Shown piece by piece: positions 49,621 through 56,627 of a stretch of 64,000 nt of DNA. A model generated the notes under the pieces. It worked only from the letters and a program-made list of their open reading frames with translations. It searched no databases and was not told where the DNA came from. How positions within the stretch are numbered: position 1 is the first letter of the stretch; every line of letters begins with the position of its first letter. Origin of the DNA: Phycisphaerae bacterium (GTDB lineage: Bacteria > Planctomycetota > Phycisphaerae > UBA1845); assembly GCA_024102815.1 (NCBI GenBank), contig JAGFJJ010000048.1, positions 124,001 through 188,000 on the forward strand, given 5' to 3'. The position numbers were made by a program, and so were the translations under genes.

Positions 49621-49715
49621 CGGCCAAGCCATTCAAGAGCATCCCGATGGGGTGTGGGCATGGCACACGGCGCAAATCGGTTTTGCCGTCCGGTGCATCA
49701 AGATGCACCCTACTA
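49621..49715. repeat. Dispersed palindromic repeat, composite copy 3 in the nuoE/F islet
   Basis: The copy reads CAAGCCATTCAAGAGCAT, then GTGGGCATGGCACAC (49653-49667), and ends with the hairpin GGTGCATC-AA-GATGCACC (49692-49709) and CCTAC. The hairpin is identical to that at 47066-47083. It lies directly downstream of nuoE and marks the other edge of the islet. Confidence 0.8.
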
Positions 49716-49741
49716 AGCTACAAGACTACAAGGCCGTGCGG

Positions 49742-50431
49742 TCAGTCGGCGTCGCGCATCTCGCGGACGTCGGAGGTGGTTCCGATGACGTTGTCGACGG
49801 GTTCGCCGGTGGTGGCATCCGGGCCGGGTGACGCGGGCTTGGGGACCGCGGGTTTTCCGTTTTCTTCGGGGGGGTCGAAGAGGGTGCTGCGGGGCATGGA
49901 GAGCTTGTCGTTGTCGGCGTCGGCCAGGATCCTGGCCACGTCCTGCGGCTTGACGCGCTTGTGCATACGCTCGTTGATGAGCATGCAGGGGGCGTGGTCG
50001 CAGCCGGCGAGGCATTCTTCCGTTACCAGGCTGTACCGGCCGTCGGCAGAGGTGCCGTGCTCGTCGATGCCGAGTTGGCGCTTGATTTCTTCGAGGACGG
50101 CCGGTCCGCCCAGGACCTCGCAGGAGATGCTGCGGCAGACGGTAATGACCTTCTTGCCCTTGGGATGGGTCCAGAAGTGCGTGTAGAAGGAGACGGTGTC
50201 CATCACCTCGGAGGGGTGGATGTCGAGAACCTCGGCGATTTCCATCAAGGCCTGCCAGGAGAGATGTCCGAGGGTGTTCTGCACGATGTGGAGGGCGGGC
50301 AGGAGCACGGCGCGTCTGGTCTGGTAGCGGGGAAAGAAGCCGCGGATTTTCTCACGGACGGCCTCGGAGAGGACGGGGGGAGCCTTGGGGTCCACGACGG
50401 TTTCGTTGCGATTGATGGTCTGCCAGCTCAC
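49742..50431 (-). CDS. nuoE: NADH-quinone oxidoreductase subunit E
   Basis: This 229-residue subunit has the thioredoxin-like fold with one [2Fe-2S] cluster N1a. The ligands are Cys99, Cys104, Cys140 and Cys144. The core is 165 residues; a Pro/Glu-rich tail of about 55 residues is extra. The gene lies between hicA (25 nt away) and the repeat-bounded islet, so its usual neighbour nuoF is separated from it. Confidence 0.96.
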   Translation of the reverse strand: MSWQTINRNETVVDPKAPPVLSEAVREKIRGFFPRYQTRRAVLLPALHIVQNTLGHLSWQALMEIAEVLDIHPSEVMDTVSFYTHFWTHPKGKKVITVCRSISCEVLGGPAVLEEIKRQLGIDEHGTSADGRYSLVTEECLAGCDHAPCMLINERMHKRVKPQDVARILADADNDKLSMPRSTLFDPPEENGKPAVPKPASPGPDATTGEPVDNVIGTTSDVREMRDAD

Positions 50432-50455
50432 GATAAACCCTTGTTTTGAATCAGC

Positions 50456-50662
50456 CTATGGATCAGATTCCGAGAGTCCGGCCATCTTCAGCAGATGACT
50501 CACCAGGCCGGTCTTCAACGGTTTGTTGCCATGCACGGGAATGGACAAGCGGACATTCGAGTCCTCTTTACCCATCACGTGATGGCTCCCGTGAATTCGA
50601 AGAACTTCCCATCCATGGCGACGGAGAAGTTTGATCAGCGCTCTGCCGGTGACCTGCTTCAA
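50456..50662 (-). CDS. hicA: HicA-type mRNA interferase toxin
   Basis: This 68-residue protein has the dsRNA-binding-like HicA/YcfA pattern: MKQVTGRALIKLLRRHGWEV, the catalytic His in HGSHHVM, then RLSIPVHGNKPLKTGLVSHL and a C-terminal helix. It would cleave mRNA on ribosomes unless held by HicB. It overlaps hicB by 4 nt. It lies between nuoD and nuoE on the same strand. Confidence 0.93.
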   Translation of the reverse strand: MKQVTGRALIKLLRRHGWEVLRIHGSHHVMGKEDSNVRLSIPVHGNKPLKTGLVSHLLKMAGLSESDP

Positions 50663-50862
50663 ACCACGATTTCCACAACGCGCCGTCCGCGCGAGCGCTT
50701 CGCCGGTTTCAACTCAACGGACAGGCACGCCTCAACGGCTTCGTAGATGTTCTTCAGCAACTCCTCAAAAGTCTCCCCTTGTGTAGCGCATCCGGGGATT
50801 GCCGGGACCTCCGCCCAATAGCCACCTTCCTCCGCTTCATGGACGACGACTTTCAGCTTCAT
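50659..50862 (-). CDS. hicB: HicB-type antitoxin, short form
   Basis: This 67-residue protein has the partial RNase H-like fold of HicB: GGYWAEVPAIPGCATQGETFEE and a helix with EAVEACL. It ends soon after and has no helix-turn-helix or ribbon-helix-helix domain, so it may not bind DNA itself. It is the first gene of the pair and its stop overlaps the hicA start. The spacing of 30 nt after nuoD suggests nuo transcription reads into it. Confidence 0.9.
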   Translation of the reverse strand: MKLKVVVHEAEEGGYWAEVPAIPGCATQGETFEELLKNIYEAVEACLSVELKPAKRSRGRRVVEIVV

Positions 50863-50892
50863 AGAAACACCACATATGTGCGAGCTGGTTGC

Positions 50893-52158
50893 TTATCGAT
50901 CCAACTCCGCGGCGATGATGTTGAGGCTCCCCAGCACGGCCACGACGTCGCTGACCTTGTGGCCCACGACGAGTTTCTCGAAACACTGGTAGTTGATGAA
51001 CGACGGCGGGCGGCAGCGGGCGCGGTAGGCGCAGTTGCCGCCGTCGCTGGCCAGGTAGAAGCCGAGCTCGCCGTTGGCGGTTTCGTTGGCGCCGTAGGCC
51101 TCGCCGACGGGCGGCTCGAACCCGCGGTTGGTCATGATCTGCTCGAAGTGGTGGATGAGTCCTTCGATGCTGAAGTAGACCTCGTTCTTGTTGGGCAGCG
51201 TTTTCTTGTCGTCGGGCAGGACGTTGATGGGCCCGTCGGGGATGTTGTCCACGAGTTGAAGGATGATCTTCACCGACTCGCGCATCTCGGCCAGGCGCAC
51301 TTGGTAGCGGGCGAGGCAGTCGCCGCCGCTGCCGACGGGGACCTTGAACTTGACGGCGGGCGCGCCCTGGCCGTCCCAGTTGTCGGCATAGCAGAGGTAG
51401 GGCTCGTCCTTGCGGAGGTCGCGACGGACGCCGCTGGCGCGGGCGTGTGGGCCGGTCCAGCTCCAGTTGATGGCGTCCTCCTTGCTGAGGTAGCCGATGC
51501 CCCTGGTTCGCTCGATGAAGATGCGGTTGCGGGTCAGCAGCCTTTCGAGATCTTCCAGGGCGCGGGGTAACTCGTCGGTGACGTACTTCTTTACTTTTGC
51601 AGGCCAGGCCGGGGTGATGTCCTGCATCAATCCGCCGACGCGGGTGTAGCTGGTGGTGAAGCGTGCTCCGCAGATTTCCTCGAACAGATCGTAGATCGTC
51701 TCACGGGCGTTGAAGGGGTACATGAAGGCGGTGAAGCCGCCGAGGTCGAGGCCGGCCGCGGCGACGCAGAGCAGGTGGTCCTGAATGCGGGCGAGCTCGG
51801 CGATGATCGTGCGGATGGCCTTGCAGCGCGGCGTGAGCTCGATCTGGAAGAGTCTTTCGCAGGCGTCGTGCCAGGCGATGTTGTTGGCCATGGGCGAGAC
51901 GTAATTCATGCGGTCGGTGACGACGACGTACTGGTTGTAGTTGAGGTGCTCGCCGAGCTTTTCGAACCCGCTGTGGAGGTAGCCGATGTGCACCGTGCAG
52001 GAAAGCACGCGCTCGCCGTCGAGCTCGAGGACGTGGCGGAGCGTGGTGTGCGTGGCGGGGTGCTGCGGTCCGAGGTTGAGGACCCAGACATCGCCGCCGG
52101 GTTCCTCGGGAGCGTAGGTGGCGCCGGCGTACTGCGAGGTTGCGGGAGTCGTTGTCAT
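50893..52158 (-). CDS. nuoD: NADH-quinone oxidoreductase subunit D
   Basis: This 421-residue subunit forms the quinone-binding site with NuoB. The conserved N-terminal LGPQHPATHTTLRHVLELDGE and the quinone-site segments IGYLHSGFEKLGE and GGLMQDI are present. The C-terminus ends with VVAVLGSLNIIAAELDR, the conserved end of the family. The start is normal. It is a separate protein from NuoC, which lies upstream behind a small plus-strand gene. Confidence 0.97.
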   Translation of the reverse strand: MTTTPATSQYAGATYAPEEPGGDVWVLNLGPQHPATHTTLRHVLELDGERVLSCTVHIGYLHSGFEKLGEHLNYNQYVVVTDRMNYVSPMANNIAWHDACERLFQIELTPRCKAIRTIIAELARIQDHLLCVAAAGLDLGGFTAFMYPFNARETIYDLFEEICGARFTTSYTRVGGLMQDITPAWPAKVKKYVTDELPRALEDLERLLTRNRIFIERTRGIGYLSKEDAINWSWTGPHARASGVRRDLRKDEPYLCYADNWDGQGAPAVKFKVPVGSGGDCLARYQVRLAEMRESVKIILQLVDNIPDGPINVLPDDKKTLPNKNEVYFSIEGLIHHFEQIMTNRGFEPPVGEAYGANETANGELGFYLASDGGNCAYRARCRPPSFINYQCFEKLVVGHKVSDVVAVLGSLNIIAAELDR

Positions 52159-52290
52159 TATCGTACTTTCAATGCGTCACAGCGACCGCGATTTGCGGGG
52201 TATTCGCCATCACTTGTGCTTCACTCCCGCAATTGGCTACAATCATGGGGACGCCATGAAGCTCGCATTCCGGCCGCGGAGTTAACTCCG

Positions 52291-52518
52291 ATGAACAATG
52301 AAGCTCTTCGAAAAGCTCACGCCGCCCGGCCCTTTCAACCCTTCGACCTTTACGTTGCCGACGGTCGGGTAATTCACGTCCCGCATCCGGAGTTTCTGGC
52401 ACAGTTCCCCGGAGGCCGGGCCATTATCATAACCAACGAGGATTACTCCTGGGACCTGGTCGATCTCCTGATGGTCACATCCATCCACATATCAAACGGC
52501 AAAGCCGCTCAGACCTAG
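52291..52518 (+). CDS. Small conserved protein on the opposite strand between nuoC and nuoD
   Basis: The protein has 75 residues: ALRKAHAARPFQPFDLYVAD, VIHVPHPEFLAQFPGG, AIIITNEDYSWDLVDLLMVT. This pattern, with the ARPFxPF start and the HPEF turn, belongs to a small family I have seen as hypothetical in planctomycetes and related bacteria. Its function is unknown. It is antisense to the nuo genes and occupies most of the 368-nt nuoC/nuoD gap, so it is probably an inserted gene with its own promoter. Confidence 0.65.
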   Translation: MNNEALRKAHAARPFQPFDLYVADGRVIHVPHPEFLAQFPGGRAIIITNEDYSWDLVDLLMVTSIHISNGKAAQT

Positions 52519-52526
52519 CTTTTCTC

Positions 52527-53075
52527 CTACGCGCTATCCCGCGTGAGCCGCTCGAAGTCCTCGCGCTCGCCCTGGCCGCGCAGGGGATAGTCCTTGCGCA
52601 GGGGGAACGCCCCGAAACCTTCCCATGTGAGAATCCGCCGCAGGTCGGGATGGCCGTTGAAGCGGACGCCGAACATGTCCCAGACTTCGCGCTCCATCCA
52701 TTCGGCTCCCTGCCAGATACCGGTCACGGTCGGCACGGCCGGCTCGGGATCATTCACGAAGCACTTTGCCCAGAGGCGGTGGCCGTGGGTAATGGAGAGC
52801 AGCGCGTAGATCACGCCGAAGCGATCGCGGGCCTTGGGGAAGTTCAGGTAATCCACACAGGTGAGGTCGGCCAGTTGCTCGAAGGCGCAGCGCGGGTCGT
52901 CGTGCAGGAAGCGGAACACCTCCAGCAGGCGATCCGGCGGAACGCGGACGCACAACTGTTCTCTGGTCTTGTCGCGGACCTTGAGCAGCGGGCCCGGGGC
53001 GAAGTCGACATCCGGGAATTGTGCCTGGAGCACTTCGATCAGCGAATGACTCGTCGTCACTTCAATCCATCCCAC
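52527..53075 (-). CDS. nuoC: NADH-quinone oxidoreductase subunit C
   Basis: This 182-residue peripheral subunit supports the quinone site. The conserved segments WMEREVWDMFGVRFNGHPDL and RILTWEGFGAFPLRKDYPL are present. It lies 37 nt after nuoB and converges with the small plus-strand gene at its end. The size is normal. Confidence 0.96.
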   Translation of the reverse strand: MGWIEVTTSHSLIEVLQAQFPDVDFAPGPLLKVRDKTREQLCVRVPPDRLLEVFRFLHDDPRCAFEQLADLTCVDYLNFPKARDRFGVIYALLSITHGHRLWAKCFVNDPEPAVPTVTGIWQGAEWMEREVWDMFGVRFNGHPDLRRILTWEGFGAFPLRKDYPLRGQGEREDFERLTRDSA

Positions 53076-53112
53076 GATCGCGGAAGCCGAAGGCGGTGTT
53101 CCGCGTTGCCCA

Positions 53113-53715
53113 TCAGTTTCGTCCCGGCACGTTCAGGTCGATCAGCCGTTGCTGCGGCGCGGGCACGACCAGGCGCAGGCCCTTGCCGCGCTGCGCGCTG
53201 GACTTGATCCCATCCTGGTCCACCAATCGCTGGATCAGCATGACGCCCTCGAGGAGGGTTTCCGGTCGGGGCGGGCAGCCGGGAACGTAGACGTCCACGG
53301 GAAGGAACTGATCGATGCCCTGCACGACGGCATAGGTATCGAACACGCCGCCGGTGCTGGCGCAGGCACCCATGCTGATGACCCACTTGGGTTCGGCCAT
53401 CTGCATGTAGATGCGCTGGAGGACGCGCATGTTCTTGATGGCCACGCGCCCCGCACAGATGAGCAGGTCGCACTGGCGGGGCGTGAAGCGCATGGCCTCT
53501 GCACCGAATCGGCCGATGTCGTAGCGGCTTGCCCCGGTGGCCATGAGTTCGATCCCGCAGCAAGCGGTGGCAAAGGGCATGGGCCAGAGCGAGTTTTTAC
53601 GCGCCCAATTGATGCCCATTTTCTGGATGAGGTCGGTCACGTGGTCCAGCCGCGTGGCCAGGAACTCTTCCTTGCTTGCCTGGTAGGGTGTCGTACCTGT
53701 CTGAATATCGCTCAT
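53113..53715 (-). CDS. nuoB: NADH-quinone oxidoreductase subunit B
   Basis: This 200-residue subunit carries the terminal [4Fe-4S] cluster N2. The ligand pair is in ATACCGIELMA, and the other ligands are in SMGACASTGG and VPGCPPRPE. The ATG at 53715 (MSDIQTG) is chosen because the longer frame overlaps nuoA. It lies 23 nt after nuoA. Confidence 0.97.
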   Translation of the reverse strand: MSDIQTGTTPYQASKEEFLATRLDHVTDLIQKMGINWARKNSLWPMPFATACCGIELMATGASRYDIGRFGAEAMRFTPRQCDLLICAGRVAIKNMRVLQRIYMQMAEPKWVISMGACASTGGVFDTYAVVQGIDQFLPVDVYVPGCPPRPETLLEGVMLIQRLVDQDGIKSSAQRGKGLRLVVPAPQQRLIDLNVPGRN

Positions 53716-53738
53716 GCCGTCACGCCAAGAATCGTCGG

Positions 53739-54155
53739 TTACTCCCACTGGAAGGCGCCCTTGCGCCATTCGTATATCAGTCCGAACACCAACAGGATGA
53801 AGAATATACCCATGCCCGCCAGCAGAAAGCCCTTGCCGGCAAGCGTTCCATCCCCCAGGGGGATGGTAGTGCCGGTGGCCGCGGCGTGGTGAAAAACCTT
53901 GGCCCAGGGCCAGATGAAGATGATCTCAACATCGAACAACAGGAACAGGACGGCGACGATGTAAAACCGGACGTTAAAGCGCCGCCGCGTGTCCTGAAGC
54001 ACGGGCATGCCGGACTCGTAGGTGCTGTCCTTGACCGGGCCGTGGCGCTTAGGCCCCAAGGTGTGGGCGATGACCAGCATGGCCACGGCGACGAATCCCA
54101 CGAGGAGCACGACGACGCCCAGGGCCGCGTACTGTTCCACTGAAGTCGGAGTCAT
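53739..54155 (-). CDS. nuoA: NADH-quinone oxidoreductase subunit A
   Basis: This 138-residue membrane subunit has three helices and the conserved loop KDSTYESGMPVLQDTRRRFN. FDVEIIFIWPWA is the conserved second-helix segment. The ATG at 54155 (MTPTSVEQYAAL) is the natural start. It opens the nuo cluster. A 216-nt gap separates it from the upstream polyferredoxin gene on the same strand, so its promoter is probably there. Confidence 0.95.
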   Translation of the reverse strand: MTPTSVEQYAALGVVVLLVGFVAVAMLVIAHTLGPKRHGPVKDSTYESGMPVLQDTRRRFNVRFYIVAVLFLLFDVEIIFIWPWAKVFHHAAATGTTIPLGDGTLAGKGFLLAGMGIFFILLVFGLIYEWRKGAFQWE

Positions 54156-54371
54156 GTTGAACTCGTCCGATGCGCCCGCGATCGCGGCGCCGCGATCGGG
54201 TTCTTGCCACTCGTTGCACGGGCGGCCCATCCTACCGGGCACTCTGGGAAATGTATACGGGAAGGGCCGAGCAGGCCACGCGCGAATCGAGCGGCAGCGG
54301 GTCGCTCGGTCACGGTCAACTTCCACGACGGCGGTGGAGGACGGGATTCCCCAAGATTCTCGCGCGGCGGG

Positions 54372-56513
54372 TCAGGGCGTGTCGGAAGCGGTGCTCGCCG
54401 CAAGGTGGCTTTTTACGACATCGAGAAACGCTCGGGCGTCGGCATCGTCCGGGTTGAGACGCATGGCTTCCTGGATTGCAGGGAGGGCGAGGTCGGGTCG
54501 GCCGTTCATGAAGTTCGCGACGGCCAAGTTGTAGTGGTAGATCGGCCGTGCGGGATCAAGGCGCGCGGCCTGGGTGAGTTCGTCGACGGCTTCGCCAACC
54601 GTTCCGCGGGCGAGCAGGATCATGCCCAGGTTGTAGCGCGCATCGGATTGATCGGGATCGAGGCGAACAGCCCGGCGCATGGAATCGAGCGCCTGTCCCT
54701 GCTCCCCGAGGTTCGCCTGGACGATGCCCAGGAGCAGGTGGATTTCGCTGCGGTTCGGCTCCTCCTGAACGAGGCGCGCGAGTTCGCGCCGGGCGTCGAG
54801 GAATCGACCTGCCTGCAAGAGGATGCGGGCCGGGCGCAGGCGGGCGTTGATCGTCGTGCCCGCTTCGTCTGCCGCGAGTCGCGCTTCGCGCAGGGCATCG
54901 TCGAGATTTCCCGCCTGCAACAAGAGAGCGATCAAGTCGTCGCGGGCGGCGCGATTCTGCGGATCGAGTGTCAGAGCGGCGCGAAATGCCTGCTCGGCTT
55001 CGGCGAGCCTTCCGGACTTGCGTTGGAGGTTTCCGAGCGCCCGCTGCGGCTCGGCGTCGTGCGGACGGCTTGCGATGAGGCGGTGGAGAACTCCCTCGGC
55101 GGCGTCCAGATCGTTGCGGGCCACGTGCAGCCAAAGCATGTCCTGCAAGATGGAAGGTGTTGGCAGCAGGCTCCAGCGATCGGCGCGCTGGAGTTGCCGG
55201 ATCGCGGTGGCGGCCGTGGCGCGCTGCTCCTCGTCGGCGCGTTCGGTCCATGCCGAACCCGGCTGCCAGATGTCGTCGCCCAAGGCGAGCGCCGCCGCGC
55301 CGCGTTTCCCCTGCCACGAAGCCCACTGCACGAACCCGCTGTGCGCGACGACGACCATCCACGCGAAAGAGAGCGCCGCGAAGGCGACACCCGGGCCGGT
55401 CCAGCGCCGGCCACGCTTCAGCAAGAAGTTCTGCCAGCGAACGTTGGCGTCGCGGGCGAGGCGATAGAGCTTCAAGACGACGACAGCGGTCATCGCCGCG
55501 AGCCCCATGGCAAACAGGAGCGGCACGAGGTCATACAGTCCGCGAAGGGCAAGAAGCGTGGCCAGGCCCACGGCCGCCATGACCAGTTCCTCGCCGAGCG
55601 TGAAATCGAACGTCCGTCGTTTCGGCGCGGATACGGGCCGGGCAGCGACCGATGGGCGGGCGAAACCGTAATAGAGGGCGTCGTTGGGGCAGACGCTCAC
55701 GCAATCCATGCACTTCATGCAGCCGGGATCGACGACCATGCCGAATCGTTTGACTTCGTCGTGGACGCGCACGTTGGAGCTGCATGCCGCGGTGCAGTGT
55801 CCGCAGTGCTTGCAGTCGTCGGTGACGCGAATCCGGCCCGGGGCGAGGCGATCGGCGGGGGCGAAGAATGCTCCGTAGGGACAGGCATAGGTGCAGAATC
55901 CCTTGGACCCCAGGAAGTACACGATGGCGAAGCCGGCCACGAGGACGGTCAGGACGGCGATGATCGGTCCGGGGAACGTCTGCCAGAAATCGGCCGTGAA
56001 CAGGTGATTGCTCATTGCCGCGCGGGGGGTGCCCGTTGCCCAGCGATAGGCACTCGGCCAGACGAACATGTACAGGGCCAAGGCAAGCGGGGCGAGCACA
56101 AGCAGCCGGGCGCGCAGGGGCCTGGGGCGGATGCCGACGCGTCGCAGAAGCCACGCGCACAGATCCTGGTAGGCGACGAAATGGCAACCCCATCCGCAGA
56201 AGAAGCGCCCGAAGATCAGGGTCGCGACGATGGCCGTGGCAAAGAAAATGAAACCCGCGTTCAGGTAGCCGCGGTCGAGCGTGTACATGGCCTCCGACGG
56301 CTCGACCGGCGAGAGGGTTCGTCCGGCCAGCAGCCAGTGGATGACGTGGGCGATCATGAGCAGATGGACGGTGATGAGCACAGCCGCGCGGCGGCGCGCC
56401 ATGCGCGACTTGCGCTGTACGTTCGGCGCGGCACTCACCACGGGGAGGGCGAGTTCGCCTCGGGATGGAGCGGTGGCTGGCTCCAGGGACGGGTTGCTGG
56501 AAACGGGCTGCAA
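54372..56513 (-). CDS. NapH/NosR-like polyferredoxin membrane protein fused to TPR repeats
   Basis: From TTG 56513, with GGAGAG 8 nt upstream, the protein has 713 residues; ATG 56402 is an alternative. The N-terminal half has several membrane helices with the FCGWGC and FCTYACPYGAFF cysteine motifs typical of NapH, NosR and CcoG relatives, then two ferredoxin motifs CKHCGHCTAACS and CMKCMDCVSVCP. After two more hydrophobic segments come about seven tetratricopeptide repeats to the C-terminus. The fusion of an electron-transfer module with a TPR tail is unusual. It is codirectional with the nuo genes, 216 nt upstream of nuoA. The electron acceptor is unknown. Confidence 0.82.
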   Translation of the reverse strand: MQPVSSNPSLEPATAPSRGELALPVVSAAPNVQRKSRMARRRAAVLITVHLLMIAHVIHWLLAGRTLSPVEPSEAMYTLDRGYLNAGFIFFATAIVATLIFGRFFCGWGCHFVAYQDLCAWLLRRVGIRPRPLRARLLVLAPLALALYMFVWPSAYRWATGTPRAAMSNHLFTADFWQTFPGPIIAVLTVLVAGFAIVYFLGSKGFCTYACPYGAFFAPADRLAPGRIRVTDDCKHCGHCTAACSSNVRVHDEVKRFGMVVDPGCMKCMDCVSVCPNDALYYGFARPSVAARPVSAPKRRTFDFTLGEELVMAAVGLATLLALRGLYDLVPLLFAMGLAAMTAVVVLKLYRLARDANVRWQNFLLKRGRRWTGPGVAFAALSFAWMVVVAHSGFVQWASWQGKRGAAALALGDDIWQPGSAWTERADEEQRATAATAIRQLQRADRWSLLPTPSILQDMLWLHVARNDLDAAEGVLHRLIASRPHDAEPQRALGNLQRKSGRLAEAEQAFRAALTLDPQNRAARDDLIALLLQAGNLDDALREARLAADEAGTTINARLRPARILLQAGRFLDARRELARLVQEEPNRSEIHLLLGIVQANLGEQGQALDSMRRAVRLDPDQSDARYNLGMILLARGTVGEAVDELTQAARLDPARPIYHYNLAVANFMNGRPDLALPAIQEAMRLNPDDADARAFLDVVKSHLAASTASDTP

Positions 56514-56627
56514 AATGTCTGCTCTCCGGCCGCCTTACGCTTCGTGGGAATTATACGTCGCGACGGCGGGAGTCATGGGGTGCGGGCAGAAATCCCGTCC
56601 TTGCGACAGCGTCGGGCGATCGCAACA

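Noticed and set aside
46904..49715. Insertion sequence or transposon inside the nuo cluster
   Set aside because: No transposase, terminal inverted repeats or target duplication was seen; the repeats are short palindromes only.
54204..56627. Very long plus-strand open frame continuing upstream of the PEP/pyruvate-binding protein
   Set aside because: It is the antisense shadow of the polyferredoxin-TPR gene; GC-rich codons leave the opposite strand open. The real start is at 56628.
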